A DNA stretch of 64,000 nt. It comes from Mytilus edulis. Lineage: Eukaryota; Mollusca; Bivalvia; Mytilida; Mytilidae. This document shows positions 45,001-57,000 of the stretch, in pieces. The position numbers and the translations under genes are program-made. A model generated the notes under the pieces. The model ran no database searches and was not told the DNA's origin. It saw nothing but the letters and a program-made list of their open reading frames with translations. Positions within the stretch are counted from its first letter, which is position 1. Every line of letters starts with the position of its first letter. The DNA is taken from the NCBI RefSeq assembly GCF_963676685.1, contig NC_092345.1, positions 86,369,592-86,433,591 of the forward strand, written 5' to 3'.

Positions 45001-48000
45001 GACAGATAATAATTATCATTCATTCCAAACCAGATGCATCTTTACATTATGTTATCAAGGTTGAAGAAAAAATTAGTAGACACTACATTTATCATTAAAT
45101 TAATATGCAGTAAAATACAAAATCAAAATTTCTACAAAAATCCGTACTATGATTAAACCAGCAATTAAAAGCCGCCAAACTTCAATATGTTGCAATTAAG
45201 TTAATTAATTTGTTGACAACTACACGTTTGATATTATTGATAATGTTTTCTTGATAGTTTCATTGTAACAATAAAATCCATTATAAAAAGATACAAACCA
45301 TCAATTGTAAAATCAATTGCTCTAATCCAGTCCTCATGTCCTTGAAGAGACATTATTCTTACAAACTAAAATATAAAGCAAATTGATAATACAATTTTTC
45401 TCCATAAGTTGCATAAGAAACACAGAATGTGGATTATTTTAGTAGAATTTAAAATGGAAATGGGGGGGGGGGGGGTGTGTCAAGGAGACAGCAACATGAC
45501 AAAAGAGCAAAAACAGCACAAAGACACCAACGCAGCAAGAAAATCATGTTCTTATGTCTTGTTCGAATGCTCAAATCTTCTGATGCTTGGAACTTCCCAA
45601 CACACTTCATTGTGCCATGAGTACATGCTACACCTGTCCCTTTTTCAATGAAAACTATAGCTCATAGCTTTTTTCAGTTATTGTCTATAGATATAAACAA
45701 TTCATCAAAGATTCATGAAAATTGGCTAAGTTTTATTGATGGACACAATGATCAGACTGACAGTATTCCACATGTCCCCTAAAGAAAAGTATAAAAACAA
45801 ATTATTAAAAATGTATACATTTATTTTCCATTTCTATTATTACCTATTAGAAATTACAATTTATGAGAATATAAAACTTTTTGATAATATAAGGTATACT
45901 GCCTAAATATGTATCAAAAATAAATAGAAGGCAACAATATCCGAATATCTATACATATTTGTTTTTTAAAATTGAATTTGTGAGAGATCACTTATTACTA
46001 TATATTACAAATCATATGCATATATAACAAAAATAAAATTGTATGAAGTTTACAACAGTTTGAATGAAATCACATGTTGCTGGTTTTTGACCAAAAGTTG
46101 TTATTTGAACAATTGCAATTTATAGTCAACAAAAGAGGAAAGTTGTCATCAATATTTCAATCCAGCATTATACTATGAGTAATTTAACATTTAACTGTAA
46201 TTAGTTGTTTCATCTGTAAGTACCTTTTCATTTTGTTCAATAAATATGTGTATTTTCTGATCATCACAGCCACATGCCAGCATAGGAACTGAAAAGTACA
46301 AAATATTTCAAAATCATATCATAATTAGTACCAACATTCTGATTAAAGATTTGATACTTGTGATATTTAAACGATAAATTTACATTCAAAATTGATCTAT
46401 AACTTGTCAGTGTAAACTTTATAACAAATATCAAGTCAATATCTTTAAGCATGACGAAAAGATATTCAAATTTTATCCTGAACATTAGCGAGGGATAAAA
46501 TCAACGAATATCATGGCCCAGGCCATGTGTAAATTTACAACAAATCTATGGTTTCCATGAATTATTTCGATTCTAATCAGACAAAAACGGTAATTAATCA
46601 AAGTGCTGGATAGCACCTGTGGAATGTTTGCAACGGTAGATTGTAATATTTTAAATGGATTGTAAATGTGTAGATTGCGTGGTTAACTTTAAAAAAAAAA
46701 AACTTTATCAAGAAATAATTGTAACAGGATGCTGCTTCGAAGTCTCCAATAAAAAGCTCTCAAAATTAGTCATTCCTACGGTCGCCTGACATTTTGCAAA
46801 GTCCAATACAAATTGGTCTGGTCTAGTAAAGTGATATGCACAAGTGACGTCTAGGTATTACACCTGTTTGTCATTCAAATCTTCTTGAAATCATGTACAG
46901 TAATATTCATGATTTATTCCTAAACTGTTGGGACCAAAACTCCCAAAATCAATCCCAACCTTCCTTTTATGGTCATAAACCTTGTGTTTAAATTTCATTG
47001 ATTTCTATTTACTTATACTAAAGTTATGGTGCGAAAACCAAGAAAATTCGTAAGGGTTCCACGGAACCCAGTGTCTCGCCTACTTTTGCTGTTAATCGCA
47101 GACTCAACCAGGTGCTCTGCAGGGCACAGCTTTATACGACCGCAGAGGTCGAACCCTGAACAGTTGGGGCAAGTATGGACAAAACATTCAAGCGTGATAC
47201 AGCTCTGAATTTGGATTGTGATCAAATTTTTGACATTACATGGTTTTTTTTTACACAAAACAAATGTCAAGATTTTACAAATCAATTAAAGATTTCTTTT
47301 TCAAACTTTTTAAATCTAAAATTAAATAGTTGACTAAGCATAGGTTTCTGACACAGAATAAATGTGGTCTAATGAACTTAAAAGGTTTTTTTTGCCTTTG
47401 AGCAATTCACTATGCTGTTGAATATTAATCCTCTGAAAAAATGTTTGAAGAAATTTTCTTTTTAATTTATGAAATCTGAAATGAGAACCAGATGCTCCGC
47501 AGGGCGTAGCTTTATACGACCGCAGAGGTTGAACCCTGAACGGTTGGGGCAAGTATGGACACAACATTCAAGCTGGATTCAGCTCTAAATTTGGATTGTG
47601 ATTAAATAGTTGACACAGCATAGGTTTCTGACACAGAATGAATGTGTTCTAATGAACTTAAAATTTTTGTTTTCTCTTAGAGCAATTCACTATGCTGTTG
47701 AATATTAATCCTCTCAAAAAAATGTTTGAAGAAATTTTCTTTTTTATTTATGAAATTTCAAATGAGAAAAATTGAACCCAATTTTTTTAATCACATCCCC
47801 CTTTCCCTTATTCCAAAACTAATCTCAATTAAAATTTCTAATGGAGTTTGCAACAATAACTACTCATTTAAATACATCATAAAATATTAAGATGTAAAAA
47901 AAACTGCTTGTTATCACTGAATGGTAAAGATTATTTTAATTTATCAGTTGGTAGTAAAAAGTGAATATACATTGTATATTGTATATAACAAAGATTTAAG

Positions 48001-51000
48001 TTGATTCTGGACAAAGAAAGATAACTCTAATTAAAAAAAAATTTGCTATTTCACAATATTGTGCAATTAGATATTTCTTGCCATTCCGCAATACTGTGCA
48101 ATTGAAAAGACTTGCTATTGCACAATACTTAATATAATAATTTTAGATCCTGATTTGGACCAACTTGAAAACTGGGCCCATAATAAAAAATCTAAGTACA
48201 TTTTTGGATTCAGCATATCAAAGAACCCCAAGATTTCAATTTTTGTTAAAATCAGACTAAGGTTAATTTTGGACCCTTTGGACTTTAGTGTAGACCAATT
48301 TGAAAACAGGACCAAAAATGAAGAATCTACATACACAGTTAGATTTGGTATATCAAAGAACCCCATTTATTCAATTTTTGATGAAATCAAACAAAGTTTA
48401 ATTTTGGACCCCGATTTGGACCAACTTGAAAACTGGGCCAATAATCAAGAATCTAAGTACATTTTTAGATTCAGCATATCAAAGAACCTAACTGATTCAT
48501 TTTTTGTCAAAATCAAACTAAGTTTAATTTTGGACCCTTTGGACCTTAATGTAGACCAATTTGAAAACGGGACCAAAAGTTAAGAATCTACATACACAGT
48601 CATGACAGTTAGATTCGGCATATCAAAGAACCCCAATTATTCAATTTTGATGAAATCAAACAAAGTTTAATTTTGGACCCTTTGGGCCCCTTATTCTGTT
48701 GGGACCAAAACTCCCAAAATCAATACCAACCTTCCTTTTATGGTCATAAACCTTGTGTTTAAATTTCATAGATTTCTATTTACTTATACTAACGTTATGG
48801 TGCGAAAACCAAGAAAAATGCTTATTTGGGTCCCTTTTTGGCCCCTAATTCCTAAACTGTTAGGACCTTAACTCCCAAAATCAATACCAACCTTCCTTTT
48901 GTAGTCATTAACATTGTGTTTAAATTTCATTGATTTCTATTTACTTAAACTAAAGTTATTGTGCGAAAACCAAGAATAATGCTTATTTGGGCCCTTTTTT
49001 GGCCCCTAATTCCTAAACTGTTGAAACCAAAACTCCCAAAATCAATCCCAACCGTTCTTTTGTGGTCATAAACCTTGTGTCAAAATTTCATAGATTTCTA
49101 TTAACTTAAACTAAAGTTATAGTGCGAAAACCAAGAAAATGCTTATTTGGGCCCTTTTTGGCCCCTAATTCCTAAAATGTTGGGACCAAAACTCCCAAAA
49201 TCAATACCAACCTTCCTTTTGTGGTCATAAACCTTGTGTTTAAATTTCATAGATTTCCATTCACTTTTACTAAAGTTAGAGTGCGAAAACTAAAAGTATT
49301 CGGACGACAACGCAGACGACGACGCCAATGTGATAGCAATATACGACGAAAATTTTTTCAAATTTTGCGGTCGTATAAAAATTTAACCCCCCCCCCCCTT
49401 TTTGTTCACATCCCCGTTTCCCTTTTTCCAAAACTGATATCAATTCAAATTTCTAATGGAGTTTTCAATAATAACTACTCTTTTAAATACATCATAAAAT
49501 ATTAAAATGTAAAATAAAGTGCTTGTTATCACTGAATGGTAAAGATTGGTTGGTAGTAAAAGTGAATATACATTGTTTATTGTATAAAACAATAAAAAAA
49601 CTTCATCAGCAACATTTTATATTGGCAAATTTCCAATGAAGTTATTTACATAAAGTTATTGGCAAATAAAAATAGAAAATGACATCATAGTCATGTCTGG
49701 CAAATGTCCAACATACATTATCTAAAAACATTTTAGATAAGATAAGGAAAAAAAGCTTCATCAGCAACATTTTATATTGACAAATTTCCAATGAAGTTAT
49801 TTACATATAGTTATTGGCAAATAAAAATATAAAATGACATCATAGTCATGTCTGGCAAATTTCCAACATATATTATCAACTACTATTCTATACAAAGAAA
49901 GATAACTCCAATTGAAAATTAATTGCTATTGCACAATATTGTGCAATTAGATATTTCTTGCTATTGTGCAATACTGTGCAATTGAAAATTTCTTGCTATT
50001 GCACAATACATGTACTTGATATGGAATCCTGATTTGGACCAACTTGAAAACTGGGCCCATAATCAAAAATCAAAGTACATATTTAGATAAAGCATATCAA
50101 ATAAGCCCAAGAATTTAATTTTTGTTAAAATCTAACTTAGTTTAATTTTGGACCCTTTGGACCTTAATGTAGACCAATTTCAAAACTGGACCAAAAATTA
50201 AGAATCTACATACACAGTTATATTTGGCATATCAAAGAACCCATGTATTCAATTTTTGATGAATTCAAACAAAGTTTAATTTTGGACCCCCATTTGGACC
50301 AACTTGAAAACTAGGCCAATAATTAAAAATCTAAGTACATTTTTAAATTCAGCATATCAAATAACCCCAAGGATTCAATTTCTGTTAAAATCAAACTAAG
50401 TTTAATTTTGGATCCTTTGGACCTTAATGTAGACCAATTTGAAAACGGGACCAAAATTTAAGAATCTACATACATAGTTAGATTCGGCATATCAAAGAAC
50501 CCCAATTATTCAATTTTTGATGAAATCACACAAAGTTCAATTTTGGACCCTTTGGGCCCCTTATTCCTAAACTGTTAGGACCAAAACTCCCAAAATCAAA
50601 CCTAACCTTCCTTTTATGGTCATAAACCTTGTGTTTAAATTTCATAGATTTCTATTTACTTATACTAAAGTTATGGTGCAAAAACCAAATATAATGCTTA
50701 TTTGGGCCCCTTTTTGGCCCCTAATTCATAAACTGTTGTGACCTCAACTCCAAAAATCAATCCAAACCTTCCTTTTGTGGTCATAGACCTTGTGTTAAAA
50801 TTTCATTGATTTCTATTAACTTAAACTAAAGTTATTGTGCGAAAACCAAAAATAATGCTTATTTGTGCCCTTTTTTGGCCCTTAATTCCTAAACTGTTAG
50901 AACCAAAACTTCCAAAATCAATCCCAACCTTCCTTTTGTGGTCATAAACCTTGTGTCAAAATTTCATAGATTTCTATTCACTTAAACTAAAGTTATAGTG

Positions 51001-54000
51001 CGAAAACCAAGAAAATGCTTATTTGGGCCATTTTTGGCCCCTAATTCCTAAAATGTTGGGACCAAAACTCCCAAAATCAATCCCAACCTTCCTTTTGTGG
51101 TCATAAACCTTGTGTTAAAATTTCATTGATTTCTATTCACTTTTACTAAAGTTAGAGTGCGAAAACTAAAAGTATTCTGACGACGACGACGACGCCAACG
51201 TGATAGCAATATACGACCAAAAAATTAAAATTTTTGCGGTCGTATAACAAAAATGAGGAAAAACATCAATAAAAATTTCCCTCTCGATACTGTCTTTTGA
51301 TTGAAAGAAGCTTCCAAGTTTGGTAAAAATATCCAGGATAGTTTATGAATCTAATAAATGTTTTATAAACTTTAACTGCAGACTGTATGTAATGTTAACT
51401 GGAAGAAAAACTAAGTCCATTTATAAGTAAAATACGGAAAAAGTGAATTTTTTTTTTTACAAAATTACTTCTGAATAATATCTTATGATCAGAAACAAGC
51501 TTTTGTCTAAGTTTGGTAGAAATCCAGGATAGTTTTAGAACATTATAAAAATTTTAAAAACTTAAACCACATAGTGAATGTTTTGTTTCTGGCAAAAACT
51601 AAGTCCATTTATAAGTAAAATACGGAAAAGTGGAAATTTATTTTTACAAAATTTTCTTCTTGATACTATCTTATGATCATAAACAAGCTCCTGTCCAAGT
51701 TTGGTACAAATCAAGGATAGTTTATGAAAGTTATTGAAATTTTTAAAACTTTAACCACAGAGTGAATGTAATGTTTCCTCGCAGAAATACTAAGTCCATT
51801 TATAAGTAAAATACGGAAAAGTGGAAATTTATTTTTACAAAATTTTCTTCTTGATACTATCTTATGATCATAAACAAGCTTCTGTCCAAGTTTGGTACAA
51901 ATCAAGGATAGTTTATGAAAGTTATTAAAATTTTAAAAACTTTAAACCACAGAGTGAATGTAATGTTTCCTCGCAGAAAAACTAAGTCCATTTATAAGTA
52001 AAATACAGAAAAGTGGAAATTTATTTTTACAAAATTTACTTCTGGATACTTTCTTATGATCATAAACAAGCTTCTGTCCAAGTTTGGTAGAAATTCAGTA
52101 TAGTTTAAGAAAGTTATTAAAATTTCAAAAACTTTAACCATAGAGTGAATATTTGTGGACGCTGACGACGACGACGACGACGGAATGTAGGATCGCTTAG
52201 TCTCGCTTTTATGACTAAAGTCGAAGGCTCGACAAAAAATGCTTATTTGGGCACCTTTTTGGTCCCTTATTCCTACACTGTTGGGACCTCAAATCCCAAA
52301 ATCAATCCCAACCTTCCTTTTGTGTTCATAAACCTTGTGTTTAAATTTCATTGATTTCTATTTACTTATAGTAAAGCTATTATGCGAAAAACAAATAATA
52401 ATGCTTATTTGGGCCCTTTTTTGGCCCCTAATTCCTAAACTGTTGGGACCAAAACTCCAAAAATCAATCCCAACCTTCCTTTAGTGGTTATAAACCTTGT
52501 GTCAAAGTTTCATAGATTTCGATTTACTTATACTAAAGCTAGTATGCGAAAACCAAGAAAATGCTTATTTGGGCCCTTTTTGGCCCCTAATTCCCAAACT
52601 GTTGGGACCAAAACTTTCAAAATCAATCCCAACCTTCCTTTTATGGTCATAAACCTTGTGTTTAAATTTCATAGATTTCTATTCACTTAAAGTAATAGTG
52701 CAAAAACCAAAAGTCTTCGGACGCCGACGCTGTCGCCGACGACGCCAATGTGATACAATATATAACCAAAAAATTTTCAATTTTTGCGGACGTATAAAAA
52801 TATTTATGGTTTAGGGGTTGGGATCTTGACTGTTTCTAAGTTCTCAAACATGAGGGGGTGGGGCTGACCCAAAAGGACTTCCAATTTATTACATTTGATT
52901 AGTTTTGTTGCCACATACAAAAATATATATGGTTTATGTTTACAAGTTCTCAAACAACAAGGGGGTGGGGGGGACCCCAGGGAACTCACCTTTAATTTCA
53001 TTTGATTTGTTTTGTTGCCCCATACAAAAATATAATTTGATTTATTTTATGGTCCTGTGATCATTACTGAAAACCATGTGTGTCTGTCACTTACTGTTTT
53101 CAAGTGAAAGTTATTTGAAAATTAAAAAAAAAATCCCATAGGATTCTATAGTAATGTACTCCCTTCTGTTGGCCCCTCAAAATACACATAAATAGACCCC
53201 AAGAAGAAAAATAATAAGAACTGAGCAAAAACTTTTTTTATGAGTAAAAGGCCGAGTTTATTATAGTCCGAGGTTGTTGTGAGCCGAGATTAGATAAGAT
53301 ACCATGATACTTTCGATACTCTCTGGCTTTTACATATTGAATAAACATTTGTAAAAATTGTAGTCATCGTCGAAAAATGTTCATTCATGAAATATTTTAA
53401 ACAGGGTATAAATTTTCTCTTCAACCAGAGGAAGTTAGGAAACCTTTGAACAGCCAGGGATATAACTCTATAGGGTTATTACAGGAAATAACTTGCATGT
53501 GTTATTACAGATACTTTCAGGAGTTGTCTACTCTTTATTCCTTAAATTTTCTAAATCTGTAATAACATATGTTTTTCATTTGTAAAATATCTTAATCTAT
53601 AGTGGGCTCTAGGAAACTCTTAAGACTTTGCGCAGAAACTAAATGCATAGCCTTGATAACTAATTTTTAAATTAGATTAATACATTTTTTATTAACCATG
53701 GTAAATCAATGAGACAAGGCTTTGAAGAGAGAGACTTAGCTGTAATAACAAGGCTTAGTTATTAAAGGAATGTAACTTATTATATGAGACAATTGGGAAT
53801 AACTGGGGAGCTTGCGCAGAACCTCATTACATACTCTGGTCATTATTTCTTACAACGAATTAAAATACATTGTAATTAAGTATGATCTATGTCTGAGCAA
53901 ATGCTTTGGAGTAGCTGTGATAACACCCTTTAGTTATTACAGGCATATTTTTTCTGTAATAACATAGGTGTACTATGCATAATTGACAAACTATTAACTG

Positions 54001-57000
54001 TTATATCTTTCTGTAGTTAAGTATACATAAAGACAATAGTAATATCAATTGAACTTTTTCTAATTTTTTACTAAACTAATGATGTATATTGTCCCTTTGA
54101 AACATGTAACATACATATGTTATCACAGCTCTTTGATTTTTGAGTCCACAGTAACAAATGTATGTTATTTTCTGTAATAACCCTATAGAGTTATATATCT
54201 GACTGTTGAAACAGGGATTATAGTACTCCCGTCTGGAGGCACATATATATGGATCTGACGCATGTCTGAGGAATACCGATAAAAGCATAACGTAAAAAAC
54301 TGCTGTCTCGTGTGTGTATTGATTTTACTTTCAGCAAAGGGTAGATCCGCTTTGTATTGTTTGTTCGCCATTTTCAGAATGAAGTTGAATTATTCGATTT
54401 ATCTATAAAAATTCAGTATATTTTAATTCAAGCTGTATGCTATCAAAATAGGAAAGCTCAAAATTTCAAAAGCATCTGTCTATTATTAGTTTTCAAACAC
54501 CAGTACTACATTATCTAGAAGTAGGACACACTTCCTAAAGTAAGATAACCTGTCACTTCCGGTTAGAGGCCTATGCCGTAAGAAAGTTCCAAAAAACTGA
54601 AGTGAGGGTTGGTATGTGGTGTGTGTTGCTGTTCTTTTTTACTCCCCATTAGATAAAGCTAAAACATTCTATTAAACATATCTTGCATGACTTATTTTGT
54701 AAATAACCGATAGAAAACATATGTTTAGTTCTCAAACCAAAGATTTGCAATTTTGACTCGCTGAAATCAGTAAATATGCAAATAAGGCAATAGAATAGAA
54801 AATAAACTATGCCTCAAAAATCCATTTAAAAGCAATATAATAAGAATTTCTGTGGTTTAGGTAACCAAAAATCCTTCTGCTTTAGTGTTTACATTTGTAT
54901 GACGTCATGTTTTTAAATGACTTAAATGCGACAAAAGCATTAATGCAGTTTCGCTGGATTTTATTTAATTTTAATTTTGTAGATTTCTCCAAGCTCTTGT
55001 ACATTAAATCTTTTTGTTGTGGATCTGAATAAGGTCAAAAGTGGTGAAGTCTTTTTTAAATTGCAATTTTTAAATAATAAAATCTGCATAACGTTTACAA
55101 ATAGGTTCTGATACATGTGAATTTACGTTGGAGGTATACTGTAACATCCATTATTATGTATATCTCTGAGTAGTATAGATATATCGAAAATTTTATCAGG
55201 GTGTTGTTTACAAAGTGAAAGAAGCACGTCATATTAGAATTATGAGTTTATAGGGTGGCCAAATTGTCTAAGTAGTTACTACTGTAATCACTAGCCAGTC
55301 AACACTGAGGTTGTGAGTTCGAACCCCGCTCGTGCAGGTGCACTTGACTCTAATCTTAATTGACTAGGATTGTCAGTTTTCCTATCGTAGGTCGGTGGTT
55401 TTCTCCTGGAACTCCGGCTTTATCCACCAATAAAAACTGGACGCCACAAAATAGCTTAAATGCAGTGCTTAAAAGTTGCGTTAAAACACCCAAAAATCAA
55501 AATCGCATCAAATTAGTTTACAGTATACAATAGTACTATGATATCTATCAGTCTCAGCTCATATGTCTAACCTGAGAATGCATGTACAAAAGTTATCATT
55601 TCATATGTCTTACCGTTTGTATCAGGTATAACAGTGAAACTCAGATCCAGAACAAATCCAGTACCAAACTTGTGAGTCTGAAGTAACTGGAAATCTGTAT
55701 TAAAAAAAAATCCATTTTACATTGATAAAGCACGGATGGTTATCTACACACGCAGAACATTTGGTTCAGCAATGAAAACCGTGAGAGGATTTTCCGGTTG
55801 TGCTTGAGTGGAGTAATTGTCACCGCTTCAAAAGGTATGTACATTTCTAAATCTCAATTTTCTTATTCAACTGATCAAAATATTGAAAATCAGAGAATGC
55901 TATGCTGTGGTGAATACTTTAACGAAGAGATACATGTATCATTTACTGTTGTACATAGAGTTGAACTCCTACAAAATCAGTTGCCCCACGAGAAATTGCC
56001 TAAAAAAGTGACATTTCAATTTTGAAATGGTTTTATTTACAGACCTACAAGTTCAAATTTAGTTTTTTTTTAGGGCAATTGGTATGAATGTTGTTTTTGG
56101 TGGTGTGTACGCTGTCCGGTCGTGATAGACGTCTTAATAATTCCCAAATCTACATTTTTTCATTAAGTCATGCGTGAGGGGATCGGTTCTGATTGAGGAC
56201 ATCGTGAATGCGTGAGGGGAAGTACAAATCATATCTTTATATTCAACCTATGAGTCGTTGAAACTTACCTAAATAAGGCTACATAGATTGTTCATGAAAA
56301 AACAAATAATAATTATTAATGTGTGCTTAGAAAAATTTATGAGACTGAATTATGAAATAAATTGTGGGAACCTAGGTTTAATAATGTTGCACGAAGAATA
56401 AAAAGAAAAAAATGTTGTCAACGATAACCAAAAATACTGCAGAGATGTTGGTGAGTATCGTATTCATCTGGATTCGTCCTTTTCAAACTACTCAACAATG
56501 TCCAAAAACAGGTCTAATGCAATGTTGTTTAAAAGGAAAACGTCCACTCTGTACTAATGAAAAAAAAAATCAAAAATCTTTCCCTTTTCCCTACGTCTGA
56601 GAGTTTATCTAAAGCACTTTGAAAAACTTTATATTCTTCCTCAAGGTCTTCCATGTGGTCTTTCTCGTGGTCTACTACGTGATCTTCTTCTATGTCTTCT
56701 TCTATATCTTCTTCGTTGTCTAATACATGCTCTTCCTTATGGTCTTCCTCGAGATTATCTTGGCTTTCATCGATGTTCGTGAATAATAAATTCTGTATAT
56801 CTGCCATTTTTGTTTCAAAAATTTCGTGATTTTGGGTGAACAGATTACGTCTAATATATATAGGTGTTGAAGTTTTGATCGGCGATATACTTTTCTTAAA
56901 TATATGTGGTGATCTCTGTGACGTATATTTGACGACAGGACTACTCCCAGAGGGTTTAGTTCGCTTCGAGGGCAGGGATAACTTGTATCTCCATGGCTTT

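Larger units (their letters stand above)
46915..52799 (+). mobile_element. Nested complex of the 'TTTATACGACCGC' repeat family in ELP2 intron 5
   Basis: Left ends TTTATACGACCGCAGAGG stand at 47131 and 47511. Right ends TTTTGCGGTCGTATAA stand near 49379, 51247 and (one base changed) 52799, so the family has terminal inverted repeats of about 14 bp and several overlapping or truncated copies. The interior is made of units with 'ccaaaactcccaaaatcaat', 'tggtcataaaccttgtgttt' and 'atgcttatttgggccc', and of about 130-bp units with 'ttggaccaacttgaaaactg' (48140-48700 and 50020-50560). Each copy ends in a GACGACGACG tract. Frames such as 48155-48583 are by-products of the tandem units. No transposase is seen. 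Confidence 0.75.

Noticed and set aside
45409-45651. 80-codon frame after a 14-G run
   Set aside because: It lies in ELP2 intron 6 with no splice sites in phase with the neighbouring exons and no recognised domain.
48155-48583. 142-codon open frame with repeated LENWANN-like segments
   Set aside because: It follows the ~130-bp tandem units of the dispersed repeat. Parallel units at 50020-50560 are frame-disrupted.
55250-55330. Possible functional tRNA gene
   Set aside because: A and B boxes are present, but the flanking arms do not form a full cloverleaf and a SINE body follows.
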